Part shown: one piece after another, positions 1-7,893 of the stretch | Layout of the letters: each line of letters starts with the position of its first letter | Numbering within the stretch: the stretch's first letter is position 1 | Source: Tannerella sp. | Lineage (GTDB): Bacteria > Bacteroidota > Bacteroidia > Bacteroidales > Tannerellaceae | Direction of reading: 5' to 3' | Assembly (NCBI GenBank): GCA_031289515.1 | Contig: JAITPH010000129.1 | Span: 1 to 16,708, forward strand | Length of the DNA stretch: 16,708 nucleotides | The notes under the pieces: generated by a model | Databases searched by the model: none | Told to the model about the DNA's origin: nothing | Seen by the model: the letters and a program-made list of their open reading frames with translations, nothing else | Made by a program: the position numbers and the translations under genes

Positions 1-288
1 ATCAACGAAAAAATTCTGCCCGGTATCTTTCTGTCGCTCGAAATTGTCAGACATGAGATAAAAGACGCATTGGCTGTGCCGAGTGAAGCCATTATCCCGG
101 AAATGGGAAAGAACATAGTATACCTGTATAAAGACGGAGAAGCCCGACAGGCGGAGGTGACAACCGGAATGCGGACGGAAGACCGGGTGCAGATTCTTGA
201 AGGGCTAAATCTCGGAGACACGGTAATCACTACCGGCGTGATGCAGTTGCGAACAGGGATGAAGGTCACAATAGATAATATTAAATAA
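1..288 (+). CDS. RND efflux periplasmic adaptor (MFP/HlyD family), 3' fragment
   Basis: This is the last 95 residues of a gene that begins before the window; the frame is open from base 1 to the TAA at 286-288. The fragment reads as the C-terminal part of an AcrA/MexA-type adaptor: the end of the beta-barrel domain (LPGIFLSLEIV), the conserved step into the membrane-proximal domain (ALAVPSEAII), then a domain rich in short strands (VYLYKDGEARQAEVTTG) ending with EGLNLGDTVITTG, a standard signature of the family. Adaptors of this type sit in the periplasm, anchored to the inner membrane, and join the RND pump to the TolC channel. The RND gene begins 7 bases downstream, so the two are almost certainly co-transcribed. 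The N-terminus, any lipid anchor and the promoter are outside the window. Confidence 0.93.
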   Translation: MNEKILPGIFLSLEIVRHEIKDALAVPSEAIIPEMGKNIVYLYKDGEARQAEVTTGMRTEDRVQILEGLNLGDTVITTGVMQLRTGMKVTIDNIK

Positions 289-295
289 CAATACA

Positions 296-3200
296 ATGTC
301 GAATATCTCCGAACTAAGCATAAAACGACCTGTTCTGGCAACGGTAATGACGCTTGTCATCCTGCTTTTCGGCATGATAGGTTACAGGTCGCTTGGAGTA
401 CGCGAATATCCGAGCGTCGACCAGCCTATAATCTCCGTGAATACGTCGTATCCGGGAGCAAACGCCGAGGTAATCATGAATCAGATTACAGAGCCTTTGG
501 AGCAGAATATCAACGGCATACCGGGCATACGGTCGCTAAGCAGCGTCAGCAGTCAGGGCAACAGCCGCATAACGATAGAGTTTGAGCTTTCGGTAGACCT
601 TGAGACGGCGGCAAACGACGTGCGCGACAAGGTGTCGATCGCTCAACGGTTTCTGCCGCGCGACTGCGATCCTCCGACGGTTGCAAAAGCCGACGCCGAC
701 GCAACGCCTATCATGCAGATAGGCATCCGAAGCAATACCCGCTCATTGATGGAGCTTACCGAGATAGCCGAATTGACGGTAAAAGAGCGTTTGCAGACTA
801 TTCAAAACGTGAGCGGCATAGATATTTGGGGTCAGAAACGCTATTCCATGCGCTTATGGCTCGACCCGGTAAAGATGGGCGGTTACGGCATTACTCCGCT
901 TGATATAAAGAACGCCGTAGACGCCGAAAACATCGAACTGCCGTCGGGAAGCATCGAGGGAAATACGGTAGAGCTGTCAATCCGTACAATGGGATTGATG
1001 TCTACCGCCAAAGAGTTTAACGACCTGATTGTCAAGGAGAACAGCAACACTATCGTCCGATTCAAGGATATAGGACGCGCCGAACTCGCTCCGGAGGATA
1101 TAAAAAGCCTTATGAAACGAAACGGCGAGCCGATGGTATTGGACATTATCATTCCGCAACCCGGAGCTAATCATATCGAGATAGCAAACGAAGCCTATAA
1201 CCGTATCGAACAGTTGAAAAAAGACCTTCCCGATGACGTAACAATCGAGATGATATACGATAATACCCAATTTATCAGAGCTTCGATAAATGAAGTTCAG
1301 GAAACGATATACATAGCGTTTTTGCTTGTAGTAATCGTCATTTTCCTGTTCCTTCGCGACTGGCGCGTCACGCTTATTCCGGTTGTCGTTATTCCGGTAT
1401 CGCTGGTAGGCGCATTCTTCGTGATGTTCATTGCCGGATTTTCGATTAACGTGCTGACGATGCTGGCAATAGTCTTATCCGTCGGATTGGTTGTCGACGA
1501 TGCGATTGTGGTCACGGAGAATATATATGTACGCATAGAGAAAGGCATGAAGCCCATAGACGCAGGCATCGAAGGCTCAAAGGAAATATTCTTTGCCGTT
1601 ATTTCAACTACCGTAACCCTCATAGCCGTATTCATACCTATCGTTTTTATGGAAGGAATGACAGGCCGGCTGTTCAAGGAGTTCAGCGTCGTTATTGCCG
1701 GTTCCGTCGCTATTTCGTCGTTTGCGGCGCTGACGTTTACTCCGATGTTAGCGACCAAACTGCTAAAACGGCGCGAGAAGAAAAACTGGTTTTATCAAAA
1801 GACAGAGCCTGTTTTCGAGGGCTTGAACAATTTCTATTCCAGAACGCTAAATTCTTTCCTGAAACGAAAATGGACTTCGATAATTACCGTTCTGGTCTTA
1901 ATCGCCGCTATTGTTGTCTTATGGCAACGGATACCGTCGGAGTTGTCGCCGCTTGAAGACCGTTCGCAGATAACAATCAACATCCGCGGGCCTGAAGGCA
2001 CGACATACGAGTTTATACGCGATTTCTCCGAGAAAGTGGAGCAGTTAGCCGATTCCATCGCATACGAAAGAAGAGTAACAACGACGCGCGCATTCGGCGC
2101 AAACGGTTTTATTTCGGTTATGTTGCCGGATATTAGAGACCGCGAACGCTCGCAGATGGATATAGCCGACAAACTTTCGGATGAAATCCGCAAGGAGACG
2201 CAGGCAAGAGGTTTCGTTCAGCAGCAATCGACATTCGGCGGACGACGCGGAGGCATGCCGGTACAGTATGTGTTGCAATCGACAAGCATCGAAAAGTTGC
2301 AGGAGTTCCTGCCGCTGTTCATGCAGAAAGTCAATGAAAGCGCCATCTTTCAGATGGCTGACGTAAACCTGAAATTTACGAAGCCTGAAATGCGTATCGG
2401 AATAAACCGCGACAAGGCTTCGCTGTTGGGAGTAAGCACGAGAAATATAGCTCAAACGCTGCAATACGCCCTCAGCGGTCAGCGCATGGGTTATTTTTAC
2501 CTGAACGGAAAACAATATCAGATATTGGGCGAAATAAACCGCCAGCAGCGAAATACGCCGCTCAATCTGAAATCAATTTATGTCAAAAACAATAACGGAG
2601 CAATGATTCAGCTCGACAATCTGGTCAATCTCGAAGAGAATGTCGCGCCGCCGCAGTTATACCGTTACAATCGCTTCGTATCCGCCACCATTTCGAGCGG
2701 ACTGAACAAGGGTTATACGCTCGGCGAGGGTCTTGACGAGATGGACCGCATAGCAAAAGAAGTGTTGGACGAAAGTTTCCGGACGGCTCTGTCCGGCGAA
2801 TCGAAAGAATTTCGCGAAAGTTCGGACAGTCTCATGTTTGCCATGATTCTGGCTCTGATAATGATTTATCTCGTATTGGCAGCCCAGTTCGAGAGTTTCA
2901 AAGATCCTCTCATAGTGATGTTTACCGTTCCGTTAGCTATTGCAGGCGCGTTGCTGTTCATGTATTACGGAAATATCACGATGAATATTTTCAGCCAGAT
3001 AGGTATAATCATGTTGATAGGACTGGTGGCTAAAAACGGTATACTCATAGTCGAGTTTGCCAACCAGCGCCAACATTCGGGACTTGACCGCAGCGAAGCC
3101 ATACGAACAGCGTCAATACAGCGACTTCGTCCGATATTGATGACGAGTATATCGACCATTCTCGGACTGCTACCGTTGATGTTTGCCTCTGCCGAAGGCG

Positions 3201-3340
3201 CTAACAGCCGCGTAGCCATGGGTACAGCCGTCGTAGGCGGCATGTTGGTTTCGACGCTTTTGACGCTTTATATCGTGCCTGCCATGTATAGTGTTATAGC
3301 AACTAATCTGCAAAACAAAAAACAAAAAAATGAAACGTAA
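296..3340 (+). CDS. RND multidrug efflux pump, inner-membrane subunit (AcrB/MexB-like, HAE1 type)
   Basis: This is a complete 1014-residue proton-driven efflux transporter. It starts with the family hallmark: a cytoplasmic helix (ISELSIKRPVLATVMT), TM1, then the pore-domain stretch REYPSVDQPIISVNTSYPGA. Two symmetrical halves are visible, each with a TM1-type segment, a large periplasmic loop and a block of five or six TM helices (about residues 330-500 and 860-1000). The proton-relay residues known from AcrB are present: an Asp-Asp pair in TM4 (D401, D402 in GLVVDDAIV) and a Lys in TM10 (K913 in LVAKNGILIV). It is about 35 residues shorter than AcrB, mostly at the C-terminus. ATG at 296 was chosen because it is 7 bases after the adaptor stop and gives the canonical N-terminus. 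The last 11 bases overlap the TolC gene, suggesting translational coupling. The substrate cannot be read from the sequence. Confidence 0.97.
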   Translation: MSNISELSIKRPVLATVMTLVILLFGMIGYRSLGVREYPSVDQPIISVNTSYPGANAEVIMNQITEPLEQNINGIPGIRSLSSVSSQGNSRITIEFELSVDLETAANDVRDKVSIAQRFLPRDCDPPTVAKADADATPIMQIGIRSNTRSLMELTEIAELTVKERLQTIQNVSGIDIWGQKRYSMRLWLDPVKMGGYGITPLDIKNAVDAENIELPSGSIEGNTVELSIRTMGLMSTAKEFNDLIVKENSNTIVRFKDIGRAELAPEDIKSLMKRNGEPMVLDIIIPQPGANHIEIANEAYNRIEQLKKDLPDDVTIEMIYDNTQFIRASINEVQETIYIAFLLVVIVIFLFLRDWRVTLIPVVVIPVSLVGAFFVMFIAGFSINVLTMLAIVLSVGLVVDDAIVVTENIYVRIEKGMKPIDAGIEGSKEIFFAVISTTVTLIAVFIPIVFMEGMTGRLFKEFSVVIAGSVAISSFAALTFTPMLATKLLKRREKKNWFYQKTEPVFEGLNNFYSRTLNSFLKRKWTSIITVLVLIAAIVVLWQRIPSELSPLEDRSQITINIRGPEGTTYEFIRDFSEKVEQLADSIAYERRVTTTRAFGANGFISVMLPDIRDRERSQMDIADKLSDEIRKETQARGFVQQQSTFGGRRGGMPVQYVLQSTSIEKLQEFLPLFMQKVNESAIFQMADVNLKFTKPEMRIGINRDKASLLGVSTRNIAQTLQYALSGQRMGYFYLNGKQYQILGEINRQQRNTPLNLKSIYVKNNNGAMIQLDNLVNLEENVAPPQLYRYNRFVSATISSGLNKGYTLGEGLDEMDRIAKEVLDESFRTALSGESKEFRESSDSLMFAMILALIMIYLVLAAQFESFKDPLIVMFTVPLAIAGALLFMYYGNITMNIFSQIGIIMLIGLVAKNGILIVEFANQRQHSGLDRSEAIRTASIQRLRPILMTSISTILGLLPLMFASAEGANSRVAMGTAVVGGMLVSTLLTLYIVPAMYSVIATNLQNKKQKNET

Positions 3341-4655
3341 TATTCTGATTATAACATGCTTGACTGTTTGTCATTTTGCCGTTTATCCGCAAGAGGTTTT
3401 TACTTTGGACAAATGTATCGAGACAGGACTGCAAAATAATTTCTCCGTAAGGATTTCCCAGAACGAAGAACAGATATCGTCGAACAATGCAACGATTGGT
3501 AACGCGGGCTATCTGCCTGTGGTAGACCTTAGCGGCGGATACAACGGCAACGTCTATGACTACAACTACGATTATTCCGACGGAACGACAGGTAAAACGA
3601 GCAATATCAATTCGGGAACGACAAACGCCGGAATAAATCTGAATTGGACGATATTCGACGGCTTCGGCATACAAGCCGACTATGACCGGCTTAAAGAATT
3701 GAAACGGATGGGCGAGTTGAATACGCGAATAACAATCGAGGATTTGGTAGCCGATATTGCAGCAGAGTACTATAATCTTATCCGTCAGCGCATTAAACTG
3801 AATAATCTTCGCTCGGCGGTGAGGCTGTCGAGAGAGAGGCTTCGTATCGTTGAAGAACGCTACATTATCGGCTCCATGTCGCGTCTGGATTTGCAACAGG
3901 CGAAAGTAGACTTCAACGCCGACAGTTCGAAATTGCTGACGCAGTTTGAAACGGTGAACACTTCTCAAATCAGTCTGAATGAGTTGATGGGGCTTGATTC
4001 GGTGAATCGGATACTTAAAATTAAAGATACCGTTATTATCTATTCTTCGCTGCTCGAAGAACATGAGCTGTGGGACAAAACGCTGTCAAACAATGCTTTA
4101 CTTATAGCTTCGCAAAAAAATATGACGTTATCGGAACTGGATTACAGGAAAGTACGCAGCCGTAACTATCCGTATCTGCGATTCAACGCCGGTTACGGTT
4201 ACACGGCAAACAAATACGATACCGGCGATGTCGACCTGCAAAAGCGAATGGGACTGAATTACGGCATCACTCTGGGATTCACTATCTTCGACGGAATGAA
4301 TCGCAAACGCGAACAGCGAAATGCGCAAATACAAATCAAAAACAGGGAACTTCGCATACAAGAACTCGAATTATCGCTGAAAGCGGACATGTCAAACCTT
4401 TTTATGGCTTATAAGAACAATCTCGAACTGTGGGAGCTGGAAAAGGAAAACCTCGTGGCAGCGCGTGAAAACTATGAAATTTCGATCGAACGCTATAAAC
4501 TCGGCGATTTGGCCGGTATCGAGCTTAGGGAAGCCCAAAACAATCTGCTCGAAGCGGAAGAACGGCTTTCGATTGCGGAATACAATACCAAACTGTGCGA
4601 GATTTCACTGTTACAGTTAAGCGGTCAGATACTGACTTACCTTCACCCCGAATAA
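3330..4655 (+). CDS. TolC-family outer-membrane efflux channel
   Basis: A 441-residue outer-membrane exit duct for the RND pump encoded just upstream. An N-terminal signal peptide (MKRNILIITCLTVCHFAVYP) is followed by FTLDKCIETGLQNN, the typical start of TolC-family mature proteins. The internal duplication of the family is visible: NLNWTIFDGF around residue 104 and GFTIFDGMN around residue 315, about 211 residues apart. Each copy follows a strand-forming stretch and precedes long charged, coiled-coil-like helices. The start codon lies inside the end of the pump gene (11-base overlap), so the three genes form one operon. A strong terminator follows 30 bases after the stop, marking the operon end. 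The family call is secure; the exact substrate is unknown. Confidence 0.95.
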   Translation: MKRNILIITCLTVCHFAVYPQEVFTLDKCIETGLQNNFSVRISQNEEQISSNNATIGNAGYLPVVDLSGGYNGNVYDYNYDYSDGTTGKTSNINSGTTNAGINLNWTIFDGFGIQADYDRLKELKRMGELNTRITIEDLVADIAAEYYNLIRQRIKLNNLRSAVRLSRERLRIVEERYIIGSMSRLDLQQAKVDFNADSSKLLTQFETVNTSQISLNELMGLDSVNRILKIKDTVIIYSSLLEEHELWDKTLSNNALLIASQKNMTLSELDYRKVRSRNYPYLRFNAGYGYTANKYDTGDVDLQKRMGLNYGITLGFTIFDGMNRKREQRNAQIQIKNRELRIQELELSLKADMSNLFMAYKNNLELWELEKENLVAARENYEISIERYKLGDLAGIELREAQNNLLEAEERLSIAEYNTKLCEISLLQLSGQILTYLHPE

Positions 4656-4685
4656 AAACCGTTTTTTTTTCATTTGAAAATAGCG

Positions 4686-4727
4686 AAAGCCCTTGATAAC
4701 ATTATGATTATCAGGGGCTTTTATTTT
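4686..4727 (+). terminator. Rho-independent terminator of the RND efflux operon
   Basis: A 14-base left arm (AAAGCCCTTGATAA, 4686-4699) pairs with TTATCAGGGGCTTT (4708-4721) with a single G-U wobble, leaving an 8-base loop (CATTATGA). On the plus strand the stem runs into TTTTATTTT, as expected for an intrinsic terminator. It lies 30 bases after the TolC stop. The T-tail abuts the 3' end of the opposing tRNA-Lys. On the minus strand the same stem is followed only by a weak T-tract, so it may also stop tRNA transcription, less efficiently. Confidence 0.9.
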
Positions 4728-4802
4728 GGTGATTTGCCTGGGATTCGAACCCAGGACCCCATCCTTAAAAGGGATGTGCTCTACCTACTGAGCTAGCAAA
4801 TC
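4727..4802 (-). tRNA. tRNA-Lys (anticodon UUU), CCA encoded
   Basis: The minus strand folds into a complete cloverleaf: acceptor GATTTGC/GCAAATC with 7 perfect pairs; D stem GCTC/GAGC; anticodon stem CATCC/GGATG with loop CTTTTAA, giving anticodon UUU (Lys); variable loop GGGTC; T stem CTGGG/CCCAG with loop TTCGAAT. The discriminator base is A (position 4730), and the next three bases (4729-4727) read CCA, so the mature 3' end appears to be encoded. It reads toward the efflux-operon terminator and has its own promoter at 4830-4860. Confidence 0.97.
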
Positions 4803-4829
4803 GACCGGTACATCATTTCAACGCGGGTG

Positions 4830-4860
4830 CAAAGGTAATGCTTTTTTTTGGTATCTGCAA
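4830..4860 (-). promoter_or_regulatory. Bacteroidota-type promoter for tRNA-Lys
   Basis: On the minus strand the -7 element is TACCTTTG (plus-strand 4830-4837), an exact match to TAnnTTTG. A TTG -33 element (4858-4860) stands 20 bases upstream. The tRNA 5' end is 27 bases below the -7 box. The other tRNA in this window has the same arrangement, with the same -7 octamer and the same 20-base gap. Confidence 0.75.
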
Positions 4861-4917
4861 TTCTTTTTATCATTTTTCTTTCTCATATTTTTTTTTCGAT
4901 AGAAAAACACGATTTTA

Positions 4918-4949
4918 TTTGCTTAGTAAAATTATTATCCGGATATTTG
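4918..4949 (+). promoter_or_regulatory. Candidate promoter for the PorV-like/HHH operon
   Basis: TTTG at 4918-4921 is followed, 20 bases later, by GATATTTG at 4942-4949, which matches TAnnTTTG except for the first base. The start codon of the PorV-like gene lies 30 bases downstream, so the predicted 5' leader is short. The spacing is right for the Bacteroidota primary sigma factor; the single mismatch keeps confidence moderate. Confidence 0.5.
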
Positions 4950-4979
4950 TAGTGGCACTTCACTGTAATTCATTATGTG

Positions 4980-5792
4980 ATGAGAAGAATCGTGACTGTT
5001 ATTTTTATCGGATGGTTTATATATTTATCGGCGGAGGCAATCGACAATCTGCGGATATCCGATTTACGCACGCTTGGCGTCGGCGGGGGCGGTGTCGTGG
5101 AAACGCCGCTTTTCAATCCTGCCCTTCTCGCAACACAAAATCAGAACAAACTGTATATCAACTATTACAATCGCTATTCGGTCAGCGAACTTGCGACCGT
5201 CAGCGGCGGTTTCTATTACATGAACGATATTGTCCCTACCGGATTCGAAATTACTTCGTTCGGCTACGACCAGTATCGCGAAAGCCTTTTCAGACTGTCG
5301 ATGGGCAAACAAATCGCCGAATTATGGACTGTCGGCGTGGCTGTTCAATACAGTTTGCTGCAATCCGAGCTTTTCGAGGAAAGCTCAAGCAGGGTTAGCG
5401 CCGACATCGGCATCACTTTCAGACCTGTTGAAAACTTGTTGACAGGGCTGTCCGTCCTGCATGTTCCCTCTGTACAGATTGGAGATAAAAACATTGAGAA
5501 CAAGCATATTGCGCCTTATTCAATCCAATTCGGATTCAATTGGAAGATAGTAAATACGATGTTGATAACCGGAAGCGTTGAAAACTCCGAAGAAGAGCCT
5601 GTTTCCGGTTCTTTCGGACTTGAATATTCCATTTTTGACGATTTCAAAATACGTTCGGGCATACGGACATCGCCTCTCAGACCGTCATTAGGAGTAGGTT
5701 ACAGCATAGCGGGCATTGATGCGGACGTGGGAGTAGTCTTCCATTCGACGCTCGGAGCAAGCATGGGAATAGGATTATCTTTTTCATTCTGA
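4980..5792 (+). CDS. PorV/FadL-like outer-membrane beta-barrel protein (UPF0164-like), function unknown
   Basis: This protein of about 270 residues has a signal peptide (RRIVTVIFIGWFIYLSAEA). The mature part begins LRISDLRTLGVGGGGV and contains FNPALLATQ, the short helix-containing N-terminal motif seen in PorV/PorQ and related FadL-fold barrels. The rest is alternating amphipathic strands ending GLSFSF, with the C-terminal Phe usual for outer-membrane barrels. It is clearly shorter than PorV itself (near 390 residues in Porphyromonas, from memory), so a direct T9SS role is not claimed. ATG 4980 was preferred; an in-frame GTG one codon earlier (4977) is possible. An out-of-frame ATG-TGA start-stop (4975-4980) overlaps the chosen start. 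The next gene begins 4 bases after the stop, so the two proteins probably work together. Confidence 0.72.
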   Translation: MRRIVTVIFIGWFIYLSAEAIDNLRISDLRTLGVGGGGVVETPLFNPALLATQNQNKLYINYYNRYSVSELATVSGGFYYMNDIVPTGFEITSFGYDQYRESLFRLSMGKQIAELWTVGVAVQYSLLQSELFEESSSRVSADIGITFRPVENLLTGLSVLHVPSVQIGDKNIENKHIAPYSIQFGFNWKIVNTMLITGSVENSEEEPVSGSFGLEYSIFDDFKIRSGIRTSPLRPSLGVGYSIAGIDADVGVVFHSTLGASMGIGLSFSF

Positions 5793-5796
5793 CGCC

Positions 5797-7851
5797 ATGA
5801 AACGTACATATATAATATTGTTGATAACGCTGTTGATAAGTTGTTATAACGCTTATTGTCAGGAAGAAGCCGGAAACGGCAAATGGCTGGAATATATAGA
5901 AGAACTTGCCGAAGAAACGGAAGAAAACACCGAATCCATCGAAAAACTGTTCAACGACCTGTCGTATTTATCGGAAAATCCGTGCAATCTCAACAGTATC
6001 ACTGCCGAACAATTGAGGCAATTGCCGTTCCTGTCGGACTTGCAAATTCTGAACATTCTCGATTACCAGAGAAAGAACAACGGATTCGCGACGATATACG
6101 AACTTAAAAATATCCGGTTTCTTGATATGGAAACTATCGAATTAATCCTGCCTTTCGTCTATGTCGGCGAAATAGACAGGAGCAAGTCATTCTCGTTGAA
6201 AAACCTTTCAAGATACGGAAAAAACGAACTCATGCTGCGCTACGACAGGGGTCTCGACGAAAAAGCGGGATATAAAGACCTGCCGGACAGCATCTTACAG
6301 CAGTATCCAAACCGAAAGTATGTCGGCGAGGCGTTTTATCATTCCTTGCGCTATTCGTATACTTTCGACAACAGGCTGCAAGCCGGATTTGTAGCGGAGA
6401 AAGACGCGGGCGAAGCGTTTTGGAACAAAACAAACAAGGGTTACGACTACTATTCGGCTCACATATTCCTCAAAGACATCGGAATAATCAGAAGTCTGGC
6501 GGTCGGGGATTACAAGGTATCATTCGGTCAGGGACTTGTCGCAAGTAACGATTTCACCGCATTCCGGGGCAGTATGCTGACGCAAATAGAACGCCGCAAC
6601 AACGGTTTCCGCCGCCATTATTCGACAAATGAAAACGATTTTTTCAGAGGCGTCGCCTCCACCGTCAATCTAAACCGATTCGACATAAGCGCGTTTTACT
6701 CAAATCGCAAGGCGGACGCTACGGTGAACGATGACGTGATTTCGACGCTTAAAACAGACGGCATTCACCGTACTCCGGGCGATTTGGAGAAAAAGCGCAA
6801 TATCGAAATCCAAACCGTCGGCGGCAATATCAGATACGTCGGCAATGAAATTGTAGTCGGCATTACGGCATTGACTTACTCGTTCGGCGGATTGTCGGTT
6901 GACCCTGCGTTAGCTCCTTACAACAGATTTTATTTCCGCGGCAAACGAAACTCAAACTTTGGCGCCGATTATAAGATGAGACATGGAAATATCGTCGTTT
7001 TCGGCGAGACGGCAATCAGCCAAAACGGAGCGGCAGCTACCATTAACGCTTTGCAGTGGAGCGCTTCGTCCGGCATTAAAGCCATCATTTTATATCGGAA
7101 CTTCGGCCGGAGCTATCAGGCTCTTTACGGTAACGCCTTTTCGCAAAATTCGACCGTACAAAACGAAGAAGGCTTGTATATCAGCATGCAATGTACTCCT
7201 TTCGCATATTGGAAGCTGTCCGGATATGTCGATTTCTTCAGTTTTCCGTGGTTAAAATACGGAGTAGACGCGCCTTCATCGGGAAAGGAATATACGATTC
7301 AGGGCGATTTCACCGGCTTCAGGAATAGCACGATTACTGCGAGATACCGCTACCGTCAGCGCGAAAGCACCGCCATCGCGGGACATGAAGCGGTGATTTT
7401 ACCGACCGACCAGCATCGGTTGCGGCTTCAATTCGTGCATAAACCGTCAAAAACGACGTCGTTCCGTACATTAATAGAAGGGAATATTTCCGATAACAGC
7501 ATGTCGTCCGCAAGCCGGGGACTGATTATTTCGCAGAATGCCGGTTGGAATAACACGGAATCACCGTTTCAGGCGGATATTTACGCAGCCTATTTCAATA
7601 CCGACAATTATGATAGCCGCATCTATTCAAACGAGAAAAATATGCTTTACAGCTTTTCAATCCCTTCTTTCTACGGCGAGGGCTTGCGTATGACAACCGT
7701 TTTGCGATATAACATAACGAACAGCCTGTACGTATCGGTCAAGGCGGCATGGACGCACTACTACGACCGCGAGACGACAGGAAGCGGCACGGAAGAGATT
7801 GAAGGACGCAACAAAACCGATTTATATGCCCAAATACGGTGGAAATTCTAA
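5797..7851 (+). CDS. Helix-hairpin-helix outer-membrane barrel-like protein
   Basis: A 684-residue secreted protein. The signal sequence (residues 1-21) is followed by an acidic, helical stretch rich in Glu (22-60). Residues about 64-120 form a double helix-hairpin-helix of the ComEA type, recognisable by LNSITAEQLRQLP, then ILDYQRKNNGF, then IYELKNI. The hairpin glycines of DNA-binding members (GIG) are replaced by FLS (79-80 region) and FLD. From about 140 to the end the sequence is alternating polar/aromatic strands with many Tyr and Arg, ending AQIRWKF, as in outer-membrane barrels. A lipobox-like LLIS-Cys15 is present, but signal peptidase I cleavage near residue 21 is more likely for a barrel. 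It is co-transcribed with the PorV-like gene 4 bases upstream. Export, DNA uptake or envelope assembly roles are all possible; none is proven here. Confidence 0.78.
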   Translation: MKRTYIILLITLLISCYNAYCQEEAGNGKWLEYIEELAEETEENTESIEKLFNDLSYLSENPCNLNSITAEQLRQLPFLSDLQILNILDYQRKNNGFATIYELKNIRFLDMETIELILPFVYVGEIDRSKSFSLKNLSRYGKNELMLRYDRGLDEKAGYKDLPDSILQQYPNRKYVGEAFYHSLRYSYTFDNRLQAGFVAEKDAGEAFWNKTNKGYDYYSAHIFLKDIGIIRSLAVGDYKVSFGQGLVASNDFTAFRGSMLTQIERRNNGFRRHYSTNENDFFRGVASTVNLNRFDISAFYSNRKADATVNDDVISTLKTDGIHRTPGDLEKKRNIEIQTVGGNIRYVGNEIVVGITALTYSFGGLSVDPALAPYNRFYFRGKRNSNFGADYKMRHGNIVVFGETAISQNGAAATINALQWSASSGIKAIILYRNFGRSYQALYGNAFSQNSTVQNEEGLYISMQCTPFAYWKLSGYVDFFSFPWLKYGVDAPSSGKEYTIQGDFTGFRNSTITARYRYRQRESTAIAGHEAVILPTDQHRLRLQFVHKPSKTTSFRTLIEGNISDNSMSSASRGLIISQNAGWNNTESPFQADIYAAYFNTDNYDSRIYSNEKNMLYSFSIPSFYGEGLRMTTVLRYNITNSLYVSVKAAWTHYYDRETTGSGTEEIEGRNKTDLYAQIRWKF

Positions 7852-7860
7852 AAAAATCCG

Positions 7861-7868
7861 TTACTTTG
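7861..7868 (+). promoter_or_regulatory. Possible -7 element for the radical SAM gene
   Basis: TTACTTTG lies 9 bases after the HHH gene stop and 25 bases before the radical SAM start. It matches TAnnTTTG except at the second base. No convincing TTG/TTTG is seen 19-20 bases upstream, so this is a weak call; read-through from the upstream operon is the alternative. Confidence 0.35.
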
Positions 7869-7893
7869 CACCGTAAATTTTAATGTAAAAGAT

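Noticed and set aside
3303..4064. 253-residue minus-strand open frame opposite the first TolC gene
   Set aside because: It is antisense to a clear TolC gene, has no family features, and is one of many open shadow frames found opposite the coding regions here.
4838..5398. 186-residue plus-strand open frame overlapping the PorV-like gene
   Set aside because: It starts in the T-rich intergenic region and uses another frame of the PorV-like gene, with a low-complexity start and no recognisable domain. The 4980 frame has a signal peptide, barrel strands and a terminal Phe.
4980..5792. Calling the small barrel PorV or PorQ of the type IX secretion system
   Set aside because: It shares the general fold signature but is much shorter than PorV, and no other T9SS component gene is in the window.
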